DNA from: Pleurodeles waltl
Lineage: Eukaryota; Chordata; Amphibia; Caudata; Salamandridae
Assembly (NCBI RefSeq): GCF_031143425.1
Contig: NC_090445.1
Location: forward strand, 1,197,252,691-1,197,316,690
Reading direction: 5' to 3'
Length of the DNA stretch: 64,000 nt
Positions 22,436-33,499 of the stretch are shown here, piece after piece. Within the stretch, counting starts at the first letter, position 1; the number at the start of each line of letters is the position of its first letter. The translations under genes were made by a program, and so were the position numbers. The notes under the pieces are model-generated. The model was not told the DNA's origin. It did not search any database and worked only from the letters and a program-made list of their open reading frames with translations.

Positions 22436-25400
22436 AATACCTGTTCATTCCATGTGCACGTGGTTATTCCTCATTCCAGCGGCAAAAACTGCTAATCACT
22501 GCATTTACATGTGGGGATAGTGCCTGGAATCAGATATTCTGAACCTCTGGAGTCCAACGCTTAAATCCATCGAACTAAGCACCACAGTAAGACGTTGCAT
22601 TCAATCACAGTTGGAGAAAAAACGGGAGCTACAATGAATACCAGAACTAGCAGTCACTGAATACTCTGTAAAAGTGTGTTTTCCAAAGTCAGTGAATATT
22701 TGTTTGCCTGCAGTACAAGAGCTATGAAAAGGTAATGTTATAGGAGGGATAATACTACTCAATGAATGACCAGCACTTTGGGTTGCTGAATTCATCTTTG
22801 AAGAAGGACTTTGACTCCAGGATCATGAACAACAGGGGTGTTTAAATCCCTACTGAAACGATGACAATTGGAGTTAGGCGCTAGTCAGTTATATCATAGA
22901 TGGGTAAATTGCCCTTTTTTAATACATATAAATTAAGAGAAACGCTCTTGATTCCATATGTACCCAGTGTTCCATTGTACGCAAACATAATACTGCATTT
23001 TAAATCGCATTTAGTGTCCCACAACAACCCATCATTTTGTCGGCTCACAGTTATTAGTTTGAAACACTTGAGAGGAGTTTCTTGGCAATAGAAAAAACAA
23101 TGCAGGTTAAGAATTCAGATTCCTAATTCCATCAAAGCACGGCATACGAGCCACAATTTTAGGGCATAGTACCAAAGCAAAAGCTTGTTCTCACATAACA
23201 CATTGAGCAGCAAAACAACCTGTGCGCCTCGTGTCTTTACCATTGGGCCAGATTTGTGGCGGTGATGACTTGTTTGAAACAGGATTTGGGCGAAATGTGC
23301 CTCAGTGGCTCAGCCATTCGGTCATCTACCGGTCAGCAGGTGCGGTTCTCCAAGTCTCTGCTGTTCCTGGAGAATGTTGCTCTCTGTAGTCCGGAACCAC
23401 TGTCTTCTACACACTGATACCCTTCCTGTGTCATTTTGACCAGCACCAGAACATCGGGGCTGTGTTACTGGCATAGGCACAACATTTGAAGCCTGAAGGT
23501 TTGTCAGGGCGGCATTGTCTTCTTCAGATGCATGCCTCTTTCTGTGTCCAGCTCTAGGTGCGAGTCCAGACTCCCCAGTCCGTCCGGCCTGAAGCACGGT
23601 TCTCTCCTCCTAGGCTGACGAAGCCTTGTCTTGTCCATGTGTACTGTGTCTATCTGAGTCTCAGGTCTGACTGTATCCTCACATTTGAAACGTGGTGCTT
23701 CAGTGTTGCTGTATAGCCGTGTTTCAGTTTGAAAGTTGGGCACGGAAAAATAAGCTGTGGGATAAAAGGTCCACGCAGGAAGCCATGTCCCTTTAAGTGT
23801 TTTGTTTAACCTGTGCCTCCCTTATAAACGGGCCTTAAGAGTGCTGCAGCAAGGATGTCACGGGCCCTCTCCTCCGAGTAGTAAGATATGGACATTATTA
23901 GGATGCGGAGTCCCCTAACGCTCCTGGGCGCTGCTGTTAGTGCGCTGTTTGTAGCTCCTCCCTGCCTTTCGATGAATCGGAGGCATTATTGTTTTCCCCT
24001 TAACTATGTTGAGTTTTTTTAGTATGCCTTTGAGCAACCCACCATGTTGTTGACAAAACTGATTAACGCTGCTGCAACAGTGATCCTGCCAGGCCGGTTG
24101 AAAACAAGTATAGGTGATCATTCTGAACACACAATCTGCTGTTGGAAGAGGCAAGTGAAAATGGAAATAACAACCTTGGAGCAGCACATGATTTGACACA
24201 AAATATCAACCATATCTGCAGTCAATACGACAAACACTGTAATGTGTGGGCCTTCTATGAGCTATGAAGTCCAGCGGGTGTGTGTGCAGGTGTGCACACG
24301 CATCACCAGTGCCACCTCGGGGGGAGGAGGCACACTGGGTGAGTGATGTCAGTTGGAATGAGTGATGTGATAATGTGGGCCTTGCCACCATGGTTCACCC
24401 CAGCTGGTTGATTCCTAGAGTCTAGTGCCACTCGCTTTTGTTCATCAAGTGTCACGGTGGGTGGCACACTCAAATATGCTCATTCAAGGTGCTTTTCAAA
24501 CACGTTTAAGGAACCCAGTTGAAGTCCAGGTACTTGATTTATTCGAAAACAATGTTTGGTTGAAAATTATGGAGCACGTAGAAAAGCCAACTAAACCTAA
24601 AAGGATATTGTGAACGTTTAATGGCGTCACTGAGCGTGTTGGCTCAAACTGAAGAGCAAATGTAAACATTGGGACTGTTTGCTTTTCCACTGTGTAATCG
24701 TTTTTGTCCTCAAGGTTGTTTCTGGGGCAGGCTGCCTAAGCGCTGAAGTCACAGCACAATGCTAACACTGGCAGCATTTGCCACGGGACAACTAATGTAC
24801 AAAGAAGGGAGCCATTTAGGGAAATGCGTGGGTTCATCTTTGGACATTTTCGCAAAAGCAGACTCAAAACTTCATTACATTAAATTTGAATATACAATTC
24901 ATTTACCGTCAAAAAGGCAGGAATCCGAGTCCACTTTTTTTTTTTAAGTGTAAATGAAAATATTGAGTGACCTGTGTTTTTTTTCCACACTACTTCTAGG
25001 ATACATTAAATATGTAATTGGGCATATTTCTCCATTGAATTTCTCTTCAACCAATGTCACTATTTTTATTCTTTCTAATCGCACAACGTTGCTGCTGCTT
25101 TTATGATAACATTGACTGAAAGTTTACAATGTCTTTAATTCTGCCACTTTGTCATGCCACTATTGATATTCACATTCTGCATGAAGTGTACCTGGGAGGG
25201 CAATAGAGTAGCATCACTGACCAACGTGTACTGGTCATGGAATTTTCCTCCTATTGTCGCTCAGTGGCTAATGAAAATGGAATTATGTCATTACAGATAA
25301 ACCTGAAAAAACTACCTTTACAGAGAAACGTTTACAGATAAAATTCGTTAAAAAAAACCCCAATTCTAACAGTTTACATTTTGGTAACTTTGTTGAAATA

Positions 25401-25725
25401 ATCATTTTAAAACAAATCTTTATGTTTTTTTTAAAGGTTACATGTGATAGGATGACAATTTGTACAAATGACAAGTTACAAAAGCGTCATATAATTTTTT
25501 AGGCTTCAATTTAGAGTTGGATTTATGGCTAGGAGTGGTGTTCGGCAGTTTTAGTGTTAGGAAAGCTTAGGAGAGGGTGGATGAAATAAAGTTCCAGTTT
25601 AAAGGATTTTGTTGGATCAGTTCCTTTTTTTGACAGTTTGCAAGATAAATTTGTGGTTTTCCAGAACTTGCTTCTCTGTAAAGTTGTTTGCAGTAACTTT
25701 TTCTCCGTAGTGGGTTCCGTTTTAA
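22436..25725. other. Probable intronic or intergenic sequence, no gene recognised
   Basis: Upstream of the first recognisable PDLIM1 exon. ORFs here (for example 23322-23743 minus) lack known motifs. PDZ-domain exons of PDLIM1 should lie upstream of 26448, but none is visible here, so they are probably outside the window. Confidence 0.35.
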
Positions 25726-25733
25726 ATTATTTG

Positions 25734-26202
25734 TATGTATGGGCGGAGTTTGCGGAGTTCTGCCCTGCAGAACTCTGCATAGTGATGCAAAAAACTGGCG
25801 TGCTACGTGCAGTTTGGTGAGCAGCAGAATTTAGGCAAGTTACACTATTTGCACTCATTTTCTGCACCAGGGGTTTATCCCGTACTGTAAAATCTGCACA
25901 AACAGCTTCACGTGAAGCACCAAAGGGCGCTAACTACTTTCTCCCGCTCAAGTAGATTTTCTACTTGAACCGTACCTTTCTCAACGCGCGCAGTAGCGAC
26001 CTGCCGCAACCACCCATATTCAGAAATCTCGCTCACCAACTTAGTGATTTCTATTGCTCACCAACTTAACTTTGGAGAGCCGCATGAGAGAAAAAACTCC
26101 ACTCCGCATCACTTTGCAGAGTTTTTCAGAACTCTGCACACAGGGTGAAGCTGGAAAAACTGCGAACTCTGCCGGCGGACTAGAGTTCTTCGTCCACTCC
26201 TA
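25734..26202. mobile_element. hAT-like foldback MITE with 8-bp TSD
   Basis: An approximately 469-bp non-coding element flanked by the 8-bp direct repeat attatttg (25726-25733 and 26203-26210). Its ends are imperfect inverted repeats: TATGTATGGGCGGAG and, on the other strand, TAGGAGTGGACGAAG. The latter resembles the common hAT terminus 'TAGgGgTGGgCGAA'. A stronger subterminal inverted repeat lies inside: GAGTTCTG...CTCTGCATAGTGATGC at about 25758-25792 and its counterpart at about 26107-26142. No transposase is present, so it would need an outside hAT transposase. Confidence 0.65.
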
Positions 26203-26447
26203 ATTATTTGTAAAGGTGTTCTTGTAGTGAAATAATTCCAGTGGCATTGGCCATAGCATGTAATTTGTCAGAAATGAACTGTGCTAGAAAAAAGTTGCTT
26301 AAGACTTCTATTTTGATTTAGAAAGACACTCATTAACATTCACCTCAATGTCTGGATGTAATTGAACATTGCATGAAATGTGGCTGTCACAACACGCGTG
26401 CATGCCGTAGACACATCTGATTTTCCTTCTGATCCCCTTGCATGCAG

Positions 26448-26644
26448 GATTTAAAACAAATAGGAAGTGCACATAACCGAAGCGCTATGCCGTTCACTGC
26501 TGCCACTGCTTCCAGCTCATCCCCCAAAGTGATAACTGCACAGTACAACAATCCGGCAGGACTTTATTCCTCCGAGAACATCCAGACCTTCAACAGTGCC
26601 ATGGAGTCCAAGACGGCAGCCATTGCGCAGGAGCCAAGCCAAGT
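26448..26644 (+). CDS. PDLIM1: PDLIM1-like internal exon with ZM motif (alternative 1)
   Basis: PDLIM1 (CLP36) is a PDZ-LIM adaptor that links alpha-actinin and actin stress fibres to kinases. This exon encodes the linker between the PDZ and LIM domains. Its translation starts DLKQIGSAHNRSAMPFTAAT and carries the ZM motif 'VITAQYNNPAGLYSSENI', which I recognise as very close to vertebrate PDLIM1. The acceptor is ..gcatgcag at 26447 after a pyrimidine tract; the donor is gtaagt at 26645. The exon is 197 nt, enters in phase 0 and ends with two extra bases. Neighbouring PDZ and LIM exons are not in the window. PDLIM3 has a related but clearly different exon, so PDLIM1 is the best call. Confidence 0.9.
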
Positions 26645-26650
26645 GTAAGT

Positions 26651-27450
26651 ACTGACTATGTCCTCATGCCCACGAGGAATGGAACTGGACGTAGATGACT
26701 TGCGCCTTTAGTGACTTAGTGATGATGGTTGAGTTGTTCTTCAAGCTGATGAAACATGGTATGTTGTTGTACTCAACTAATTTAAAGTCTAACTTTTTCT
26801 TGTCTGGTTTTGTTTCCCTTTCCATACATTATTTGTTGGTGAAAAGTTTACAGAAGAAAGTAAAATTAACGATTTGTTTTTTGTTCACCAGAGACCAGTC
26901 CAATTTCAGCGTGCTTTCAGCATGACATACCAGCCTTTAAAACCACCGCCAGGTGTAAACAGGTGCCTATACCTCACTTCAGCACTTCATAGATTCATGT
27001 TCAACTGGCTCCTCAAGTAAAGTTTGAATGCACAGCATAATACAGGGAATAAGATACTAAGTGCATTTAAACATTTATATGTTTTAATATTCAAGGTGAT
27101 TTCCTTCTTGTGTTGAAATGTTACCCATATCAGTGGGAGAGGCATGCAGGGGTGGGTGGAAGTGTACACGCTATGTTTTAAATCACAAAACTGAGCTTCA
27201 ACCCGACCCCCTAAACATTTCCAACTTTTCAATAAATATGTATATGTGAACGGTTGAGGCTGATATCGCCCCTACTTTTAAAAACGAATGTTTTTAAAGC
27301 AAATTATGTTTTTTTCCCAAAACTTTGGTTTTCTAGCAACCTCTGTTTTGAACTTGAATTAGAATTTCCACTCCAGCCTCAGTCCGTTAACATACATACG
27401 CACTGCAAAGGTGAGAAATGGGGCATGTTCCCATCCTTCCTTTATTTATG
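26651..27450. other. Intron of the PDLIM1-like gene
   Basis: AT-rich sequence after the gtaagt donor, with no recognisable coding block. It continues past the hAT MITE at 27459 to the next exon at 30049. Confidence 0.6.
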
Positions 27451-27458
27451 GGATAGAA

Positions 27459-27696
27459 CAGTGGTTCCCAACCTTTTGACTTCTGTGGACCCCCACTTTA
27501 TCATTACAGGAGCTTAGGGACCCCCTTACCCCCCCCCCCCGAATCTTTATTGGAACCCAGGGACCCCCACTGAGTCATTACTGAAAGCTGGGGACCTAAT
27601 CTGTTAAAATTATTTAATTTTTTAAGCAGTCGCGGACCCCTTGAGGGAGCTTTGCAGACCCCCAGGGGTCCACTGACCACAGGTTGGGAACCACTG
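27459..27696. mobile_element. hAT-type MITE, intronic copy
   Basis: A 238-bp element with terminal inverted repeats CAGTGGTTCCCAACCT and AGGTTGGGAACCACTG, flanked by a perfect 8-bp target duplication, ggatagaa (27451-27458 and 27697-27704). The TSD length and CAG..TG ends fit hAT transposons. The interior holds GGGACCCCC-type repeats and a C run, with no ORF. A related copy sits at 35873-36099. It lies in the intron between the two ZM exons. Confidence 0.9.
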
Positions 27697-27704
27697 GGAT
27701 AGAA

Positions 27705-30048
27705 GATGGACAAGCTCTCTGGGCTGGCATCAGGCTCTTTCCATGCAGGAGAGTAATTTAATTTAAACAATGTGGTCTGTTGTTTGCATGACAGCACTAG
27801 AAACACTAGACAAAATATAGAAAAGTATAAACTAAGGTAAAGCAATCTTGCCCATTATGTAACTAAACAAAGTCATGAAAGAGTGGTGATTCCCTTAAAT
27901 ACAGATATGGATGCACCCATTTCTCATTGCTTCCAGATTTAAATTTTGACAGAGAAGGGAACATAATAACAATGAGTGGAAATGAGTTGCCAGGATCCTA
28001 AAATTTGATGAAATCTGTAAATTGGGATTGAAGCTCTTGGTTGCTGGCTTAGTAGTCAGTGTTTTGAACAAAAGCCCGGATCTGCTCCATCACTTTATGT
28101 GGAGTGCAGCTTCAGTGGTGTGTATGTGTGGCCACCGAAGATGTTATCCTGTTATTAAAGGGGTAGTCCAACCTTTCAAGTTGTTGTATAATGGCTTTCA
28201 GTCCTGCTTGTCAGGGCTTTGAAGCTTAGTCAAGGTTTTCGTTTTAACTGATGTACAACAACGCGCAATTAGATGAAAAATTCTTCCCTGTTGGTACCCT
28301 GTCATACGAATTATGAACAAGAAACGCTAAGAGGAAGAAAGTTTAGTTAGGAACTGAGTTCTTAAGTTAACTTCTGCATCCCTGGTGTCCTTGTAGCATC
28401 CAACAAAGAAACCAATGATCCTGCTGTCTAGCAACTGAATGGAGATTTCTAGCTCTAATACTGTAGGCTTATGTGATAGTAAAAATTTGAAGGACGTTTG
28501 TAGGGAGATTATGCTTATAGTCCTATTGTCCATTTCTAAGGCCTTAAATGCTGAGGCTTTAAACAGGATTCTTGGTGTGACTATATGTTGCACAACAAAG
28601 CAGCTGTCAAATTGTTTCTGGGCCACCAAGCCTCTGACTTGAAGGATAAATGTTCAAATGACTTAATTCAGTGGTCATCAATTACTACTAAAACTAGAAC
28701 TAGTATTGTAATTCATATTTTTTCAGGAAAAGGGCATGGATATGTACCAACATTTACAGCTTATATGAGAAACAGTGAGACAATATGTGGAGTAGGAAGT
28801 CTAGCTCTATGTGCCTTGGTCAGTTGAATCTTATATTGCAAGCACAAAATGTTTCAGTTTTTTTCCATTACGGAAACCTTTTTTGATCCAATGTTTACAT
28901 TTATATCAATAAAATGTATAGGTAAATGTCTTCTTTGCACTGGGACTAAAGCAGTAGTTTGATGTTAACTACCTGATGTTAGAAAAACACATTACATCGT
29001 AAAGTCATTACGGGTAAGTGTCTTAAACATAATTTTGGAGCTCATTGACAAAAAAGCGGGTAAATTCCTTTTATGTGCGATTAAATCTCAGAGTTTATAA
29101 GAATTATAACAGGTTTTGAGGAGTATCCCTATGAAGATGTAGATGTTGCAATTTCACATGAGTACTTCTGGAAAACGTTTCTGAATTCCCTTTTAAGACC
29201 ATATGAAGGTATTTTCATATGTGTAAATATACTTTGTGTACATTTACACATTCGAAAATATATTGTTTCAGTGATTTTTTTTTGGATTTTTTTTACAACT
29301 TTTGTCCTCCGTCTGGAAAATATTTTATTCCATGGACATCCGCCTTCTCCTAAAACCCACAGATTTTGTCATTTTGACGGTACTTTCCTTTTGTTTTCCA
29401 TCCTGGAAACCGATTTACTTCTGACCTTGAGAACAGTAAGTCTGATGCTCTTTCCCCTACTAGCAAGTAGGTTTGTGGGTGTTTTAAAATTTAGTAGCAC
29501 ATTTCTGATGTGAAACATTCACAGAACACAGCAAGAAGATTTACTCACTCAAAAAATGTATGTGTGAGTTAATCTGCTCACGAGTGTAAATCTAATTTTT
29601 TGAATTGCAAATCTGGCTTTACACTAAAATAAAATAGGCATTTGCACACGCAAGTTGAATTTAGGTGCACACTTCGATTTGTGAATCGAACTGTATGTAT
29701 TCTAATATATCGTTTCACCCATAATGGACATTTTGATGCATTGATTCCCTGTATTATACTGCGCATTATCTATTGTTTTTGAATAAATAATTAACATACC
29801 TCTACCATGTTAGTATATTCTTGGATATATGACTCACGTTTGCATGTATATATCACTTTATTAGAAGTAATTTCTTCATTTTCAAATTTTGCACATTTTT
29901 GATGTAATCATTTTTAGTTCCTATTTACCTCTATTAATATCTTTCTTTCTTCTCTCCTATTTCCTTATTTCTTTCCACTCTTTAATAATCTAACTCTAAT
30001 CTTTAAACCTGATACTATAGTCTTTTCTCTCCTACTGGTGTGTTTAAG
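27705..30048. other. Intron of the PDLIM1-like gene (continued)
   Basis: AT-rich intronic sequence ending in the pyrimidine-rich tract tcttttctctcctactg and the acceptor tttaag before 30049. Short ORFs (28327-28629, 29271-29513) have no recognisable motifs. Confidence 0.6.
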
Positions 30049-30329
30049 GCTCCTCTTGCATCAGTCTATAATCCGCTGCAGTCGCGTCCCACCTCACTTT
30101 CTTTGCAAAGGAGACACAGCACATCCTCTATTCCAAGTCAAGTGAGAGTTGGCCCAGAGGAGTTAAAACAAGCAGCTCAATACTGCCCTAACAGCCCTGT
30201 GGAGGTGGACGTGCCAGGACTGAAAGTGTTGCACGCACAATTTAACTCCCCCTTACAGCTGTACTCACAGGAAAACATTATGGATACTTTGCAGGGACAA
30301 ATATCCACCATTAACCCAGCCTTGATCAG
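30049..30329 (+). CDS. PDLIM1: PDLIM-family internal exon with ZM motif (alternative 2)
   Basis: A second linker exon of the ALP/PDLIM family, 3.4 kb downstream on the same strand. Its C-terminal half reads 'VDVPGLKVLHAQFNSPLQLY' then 'SQENIMDTLQGQIST', a ZM motif closest to the skeletal-type alternative exon of PDLIM3 (ALP). The N-terminal half is Ser/Pro/Arg-rich ('SLQRRHSTSSIPSQ') and less conserved. The acceptor is tttaag at 30048 and the donor gtaatc at 30330. It is 281 nt, phase 0 in, two extra bases out, the same phases as 26448-26644. Including both exons would shift the frame, so they are probably mutually exclusive. I assign it to the same gene from strand, proximity and phase. Confidence 0.82.
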
Positions 30330-32640
30330 GTAATCATGTCTCTGTGTATGTGGTCGACTCTGCACCATTGTGAATACACAGCTGTATTGTGCACCACTGT
30401 ACGTTTCCACCTGCCCAATGCTTGCACAGTTGTGCCACTTCATCATAAAAGATCCAGTTGCATACGTCACAATCGAATTGGTAATGCATGACTGCTTGCG
30501 GTATTTAGTAACTAGTGTAAATATCCAGCCTGTTTTTAATGCATGCGGGTTGCATGTTACAAAATTGCAAAATAGCAATATTTAAAGATGGCGTTTTCAA
30601 AACTTGCAGGTACGATAGGTCCTTGAGGTAAGTTAGCCATCTCTTTTATCCAGATATTTCTCATTGCAAGTTGTTGGAAATTGACTCTATTTAGTAGAGA
30701 GATGGTGCTTTGTTTTTTTAATTTAAGTGCCTTTGATTAGAAGAAATGCATTACCAGTATTTCCTGTAGGTGACTTTCTGTATCACAGTTTTATTCATCA
30801 CTCCTTGGCTCCTGCATCACGTCAATCTTTTGTTTCACTCCGATTGTTATGGAACTGAATCTTTCTCATGAGGGTGACTTTTCTAGCCTTACCCCACTCA
30901 CTCAAGGAGTCGATAGGATGTTGCGAAGCACAAGGAGTAGGAAAGAGCACATTGGAAAGACAATAACCTCATGAGGAATTGACAACAGTGGGAGGAATAG
31001 AGGACACCAGAAGAAAGAGCACAAGGAATGAGAAAGCTACAACATGGAACAACAGTTGAATTCATGAGATAAAATATGAATAAGAGAGAGGCCACGCGTA
31101 ATGATATAATGGACAATTGATCAGGAGAGGGAATTAGACCGTCCACAAGGATGAAGAAGATGATAACAAATAGTGTGCTAGTAGATGGAAAGTGAGTACA
31201 AGAACAATAGAAAGAAAAAGGAATGCCAACTGTTCCCACAACAGATCATATGATGGTCCTATTCCTTCATTGGTCTTCTGATGCCAGTTTGGCATTTGCA
31301 ACTTGACCACTCAAGTCCTGTTCCATCTACGACCCCTAGCCATTACTGATGATGCATGTTCTTCCTTCAAAAAGACATCACCTCTTTCTGACCACCGCCT
31401 GGTTAAAAAGCACAATCCTGGGAACATAGCCTGATTGTTTCTCATCCAGTAACTTCACCCAGCACTGAGAACCTTCTCACTCCAGCCTCTTTCTCAAACC
31501 CCAAAGTAACACAAGAGAACTAGGGAATAGGGTAAAAGCAAAGAATATTTGCTGCCGCTTCTTGGTTTCATGAATAAACAACATTTATTTCACTTTTTGT
31601 TTCCAGTGATACCTACAGAAGACCGGAGCCCAGCTTCACCAGTGCCGGAGTCCTCTGAATTCATCACTATAGATACAATGTCTCAGAAAGAGGAGAAGGG
31701 CTCTTATATTTCTTTTCTAGACTTTTAAAAAGAGTTTCTCATATCTGCCCGGAAATATGGCTTCCATGAGTGCATATCTTGGATCTATTTTGAGAATAGG
31801 ACTCTTGCGTTATTTCTCCTGAAAAAGGGCCGGTTCAGAGTCCAGTGACCTTCAGGATTTTCTAAATATTCAAGGCAGTAGAACCAACTCAATTCCTAAT
31901 GTCTTTAAAAATACCAGAGATGAAATTCAGAAATGGCAACACAAAAATACACAAATGCATCAACGTTACGAATATTGCTCATATCAAACAGTGATGATTG
32001 GGCAAGAACACGATTTGAAACTTGCCATTTTCACCCACACTTTAGCCCCTCTCCATGTTCAACAAGGTCTGGTAACTGGTAAATGTTACTTTAAGGAACA
32101 GAGGTACACACTTTTGGTGTCATGCGCCACTTCCACGTCATTTAATAATATCTAAAGAAACCATAAACGGTGCACCTTACCAACAGTTGTAAATGATGAA
32201 AGTACTAGAGTGCTCGTATTTAGACAAATCAGTGTGGGAAATTTTCATTTTAGTCATGAAATGTAGGAGCAAATGCCTGATGTGTTAGTCTGAGAGAAAA
32301 ACTGAAAACCTCTGTAATGGCGATGAAACCTTTTATTAGACCAGCACTTTTCTTTTCCTCGTGGTTTCCTCATTTTTACTAGTGTGGGATTGGCAGCAGG
32401 GCCTGGTCTGTGGCCATGCCCTCCACCCAGCCAACCACAACAACCAACACCCTACTGCGCACAGCCTTTGCCTGGACATGGCAACCTTCTGCAGGTACTC
32501 AAGTCCTGCCCCCCTTTTTAAATTTTTTCCAATCCTGTGAGACTCTCACTGAAGGTATTGTGGCCCCTACACTTGCGAAACCAAACAAACCAAAAACACC
32601 CTTTCTATCATCTTTAGGTCCTACCTAACTACACAGTGGC
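30330..32640. other. Downstream intronic sequence, no certain exon
   Basis: No block matching the conserved PDLIM1 exon that should follow the ZM exons, or the LIM domain, was found. A polypyrimidine/ttccag acceptor at 31605 precedes a 39-codon open stretch to a TAA at about 31728, but its phase does not fit either ZM exon. Positions 30880-31240 are purine-rich. Confidence 0.4.
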
Positions 32641-32701
32641 TTTCGCCACAGTGTAATGTATTATTTCTAATTTATGTTTTATGGGGTAAATCACCATAAG
32701 T

Positions 32702-32722
32702 GTAAGTGTGTGTGTGTGTATG

Positions 32723-32777
<55 letters not shown>

Positions 32778-32778
32778 T
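32702..32778. repeat. Palindromic microsatellite (TG)n(TA)n(CA)n
   Basis: A GT-repeat tract leads through GTAT units into a TA run and then a CA run, so the array is nearly its own reverse complement. It lies just downstream, in minus sense, of the Penelope-like GIY-YIG fragment. Confidence 0.92.
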
Positions 32779-32789
32779 AGAAGATGAAG

Positions 32790-33497
32790 GATGACAAGAA
32801 AACAACAGCCAGCCAGGGCAACAATCTGGATCCCAAAGGATGCAATGAGTCTCACGAAAATGCAATATCCAAGAAAGAAGTGACTCAAACAGATGATCTC
32901 ACCAAAGAACAAAAATGTATTTCCACTACAACATTTCAGCTTCCGCCTTCCTCGGGTAGTACAAGATAGTTTGCTCAGTGGCTGCACAGTCTGATCTGAT
33001 AGTAAATGGTCCACGAAGTTAAAATGATTGGCTACAGGCTGGTCAAGTTTCTTGTTAGTTATTGCTGATTTGTGGTTCCTGAATTGTGTACGGAGGTCAT
33101 TCACTGTTTGGCCTACATATTGTTTTTTACATGTTTGACGTTGGCACTGAATCACATAAATAAGGCATGCTGAGCGACATGTAAGATGCTGTCTTATTCC
33201 AGAGGTCCTTCTTGTAACAGAGCTAGTTACTGATGATGTTTGTAAAAGGTATTCACATGTGATGCACCTTTTCGAATCACAGCAATGAACTCCAGCACGT
33301 GTTACAGCTTGCTTAAGTTCAGGTCTCCAAATTAGCGATTGTAAATTGGGAGCTCTTTGGTAAGAAATGACTGGCGGTTTTGAAAAAAGATTTTGCAATT
33401 TTTCACAAGTGGATAGATAGTAAGGGAAAAGGTTTTGTACTATATTTCTGTAGTTGGGAGCAGATGGATGATAGTGAACCACAAATGGGATTGTCAC
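32790..33497 (-). pseudogene. Penelope-like element: C-terminal linker and GIY-YIG endonuclease
   Basis: Penelope-like elements encode an RT fused to a GIY-YIG nuclease. This minus-strand reading frame starts 'MTIPFVVHYHPSAPNYRNIV', continues with 'PPVISYQRAPNLQSLI', then the Cys-rich linker 'HCCDSKRCITC' and the nuclease 'ACLIYVIQCQ', 'KKQYVGQTVNDLRTQFRNHK' and 'PVANHFN'. The GIY and YIG positions read LIYVIQ and QYVGQT, and the conserved Arg/His follow. The RT domain upstream is absent, so the copy is 5'-truncated. The frame runs past the usual stop into the microsatellite, indicating a late frameshift or lost stop. Confidence 0.85.
32925..32960 (-). ncRNA. Decayed hammerhead-like motif at Penelope 3' end
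   Basis: Minus strand 32960 to 32925: stem I ACUAC pairs with GUAGU. The core reads CCGAGGA where CUGANGA is expected (U4 to C). After one extra A, stem II GGC/GCU closes on a GGAA loop. GAAA follows, with a residual stem III and a GUU cleavage triplet. The layout, extra A included, matches 7949-8013. It sits 3' of the GIY-YIG fragment, where Penelope-like elements carry hammerheads. The core substitution probably makes it inactive. Confidence 0.42.
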
Positions 33498-33499
33498 TT

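Noticed and set aside
23322..23743. Minus-strand coding gene
   Set aside because: Two short ORFs in different frames with no recognisable domain and no splice support.
26448..26644. Assigning the first ZM exon to PDLIM3 or LDB3
   Set aside because: The 'IGSAHNRSAMPFTA' and 'YNNPAGLYSSENI' blocks match PDLIM1 far better than the related PDLIM3 exon or the LDB3 ZM region as I know them.
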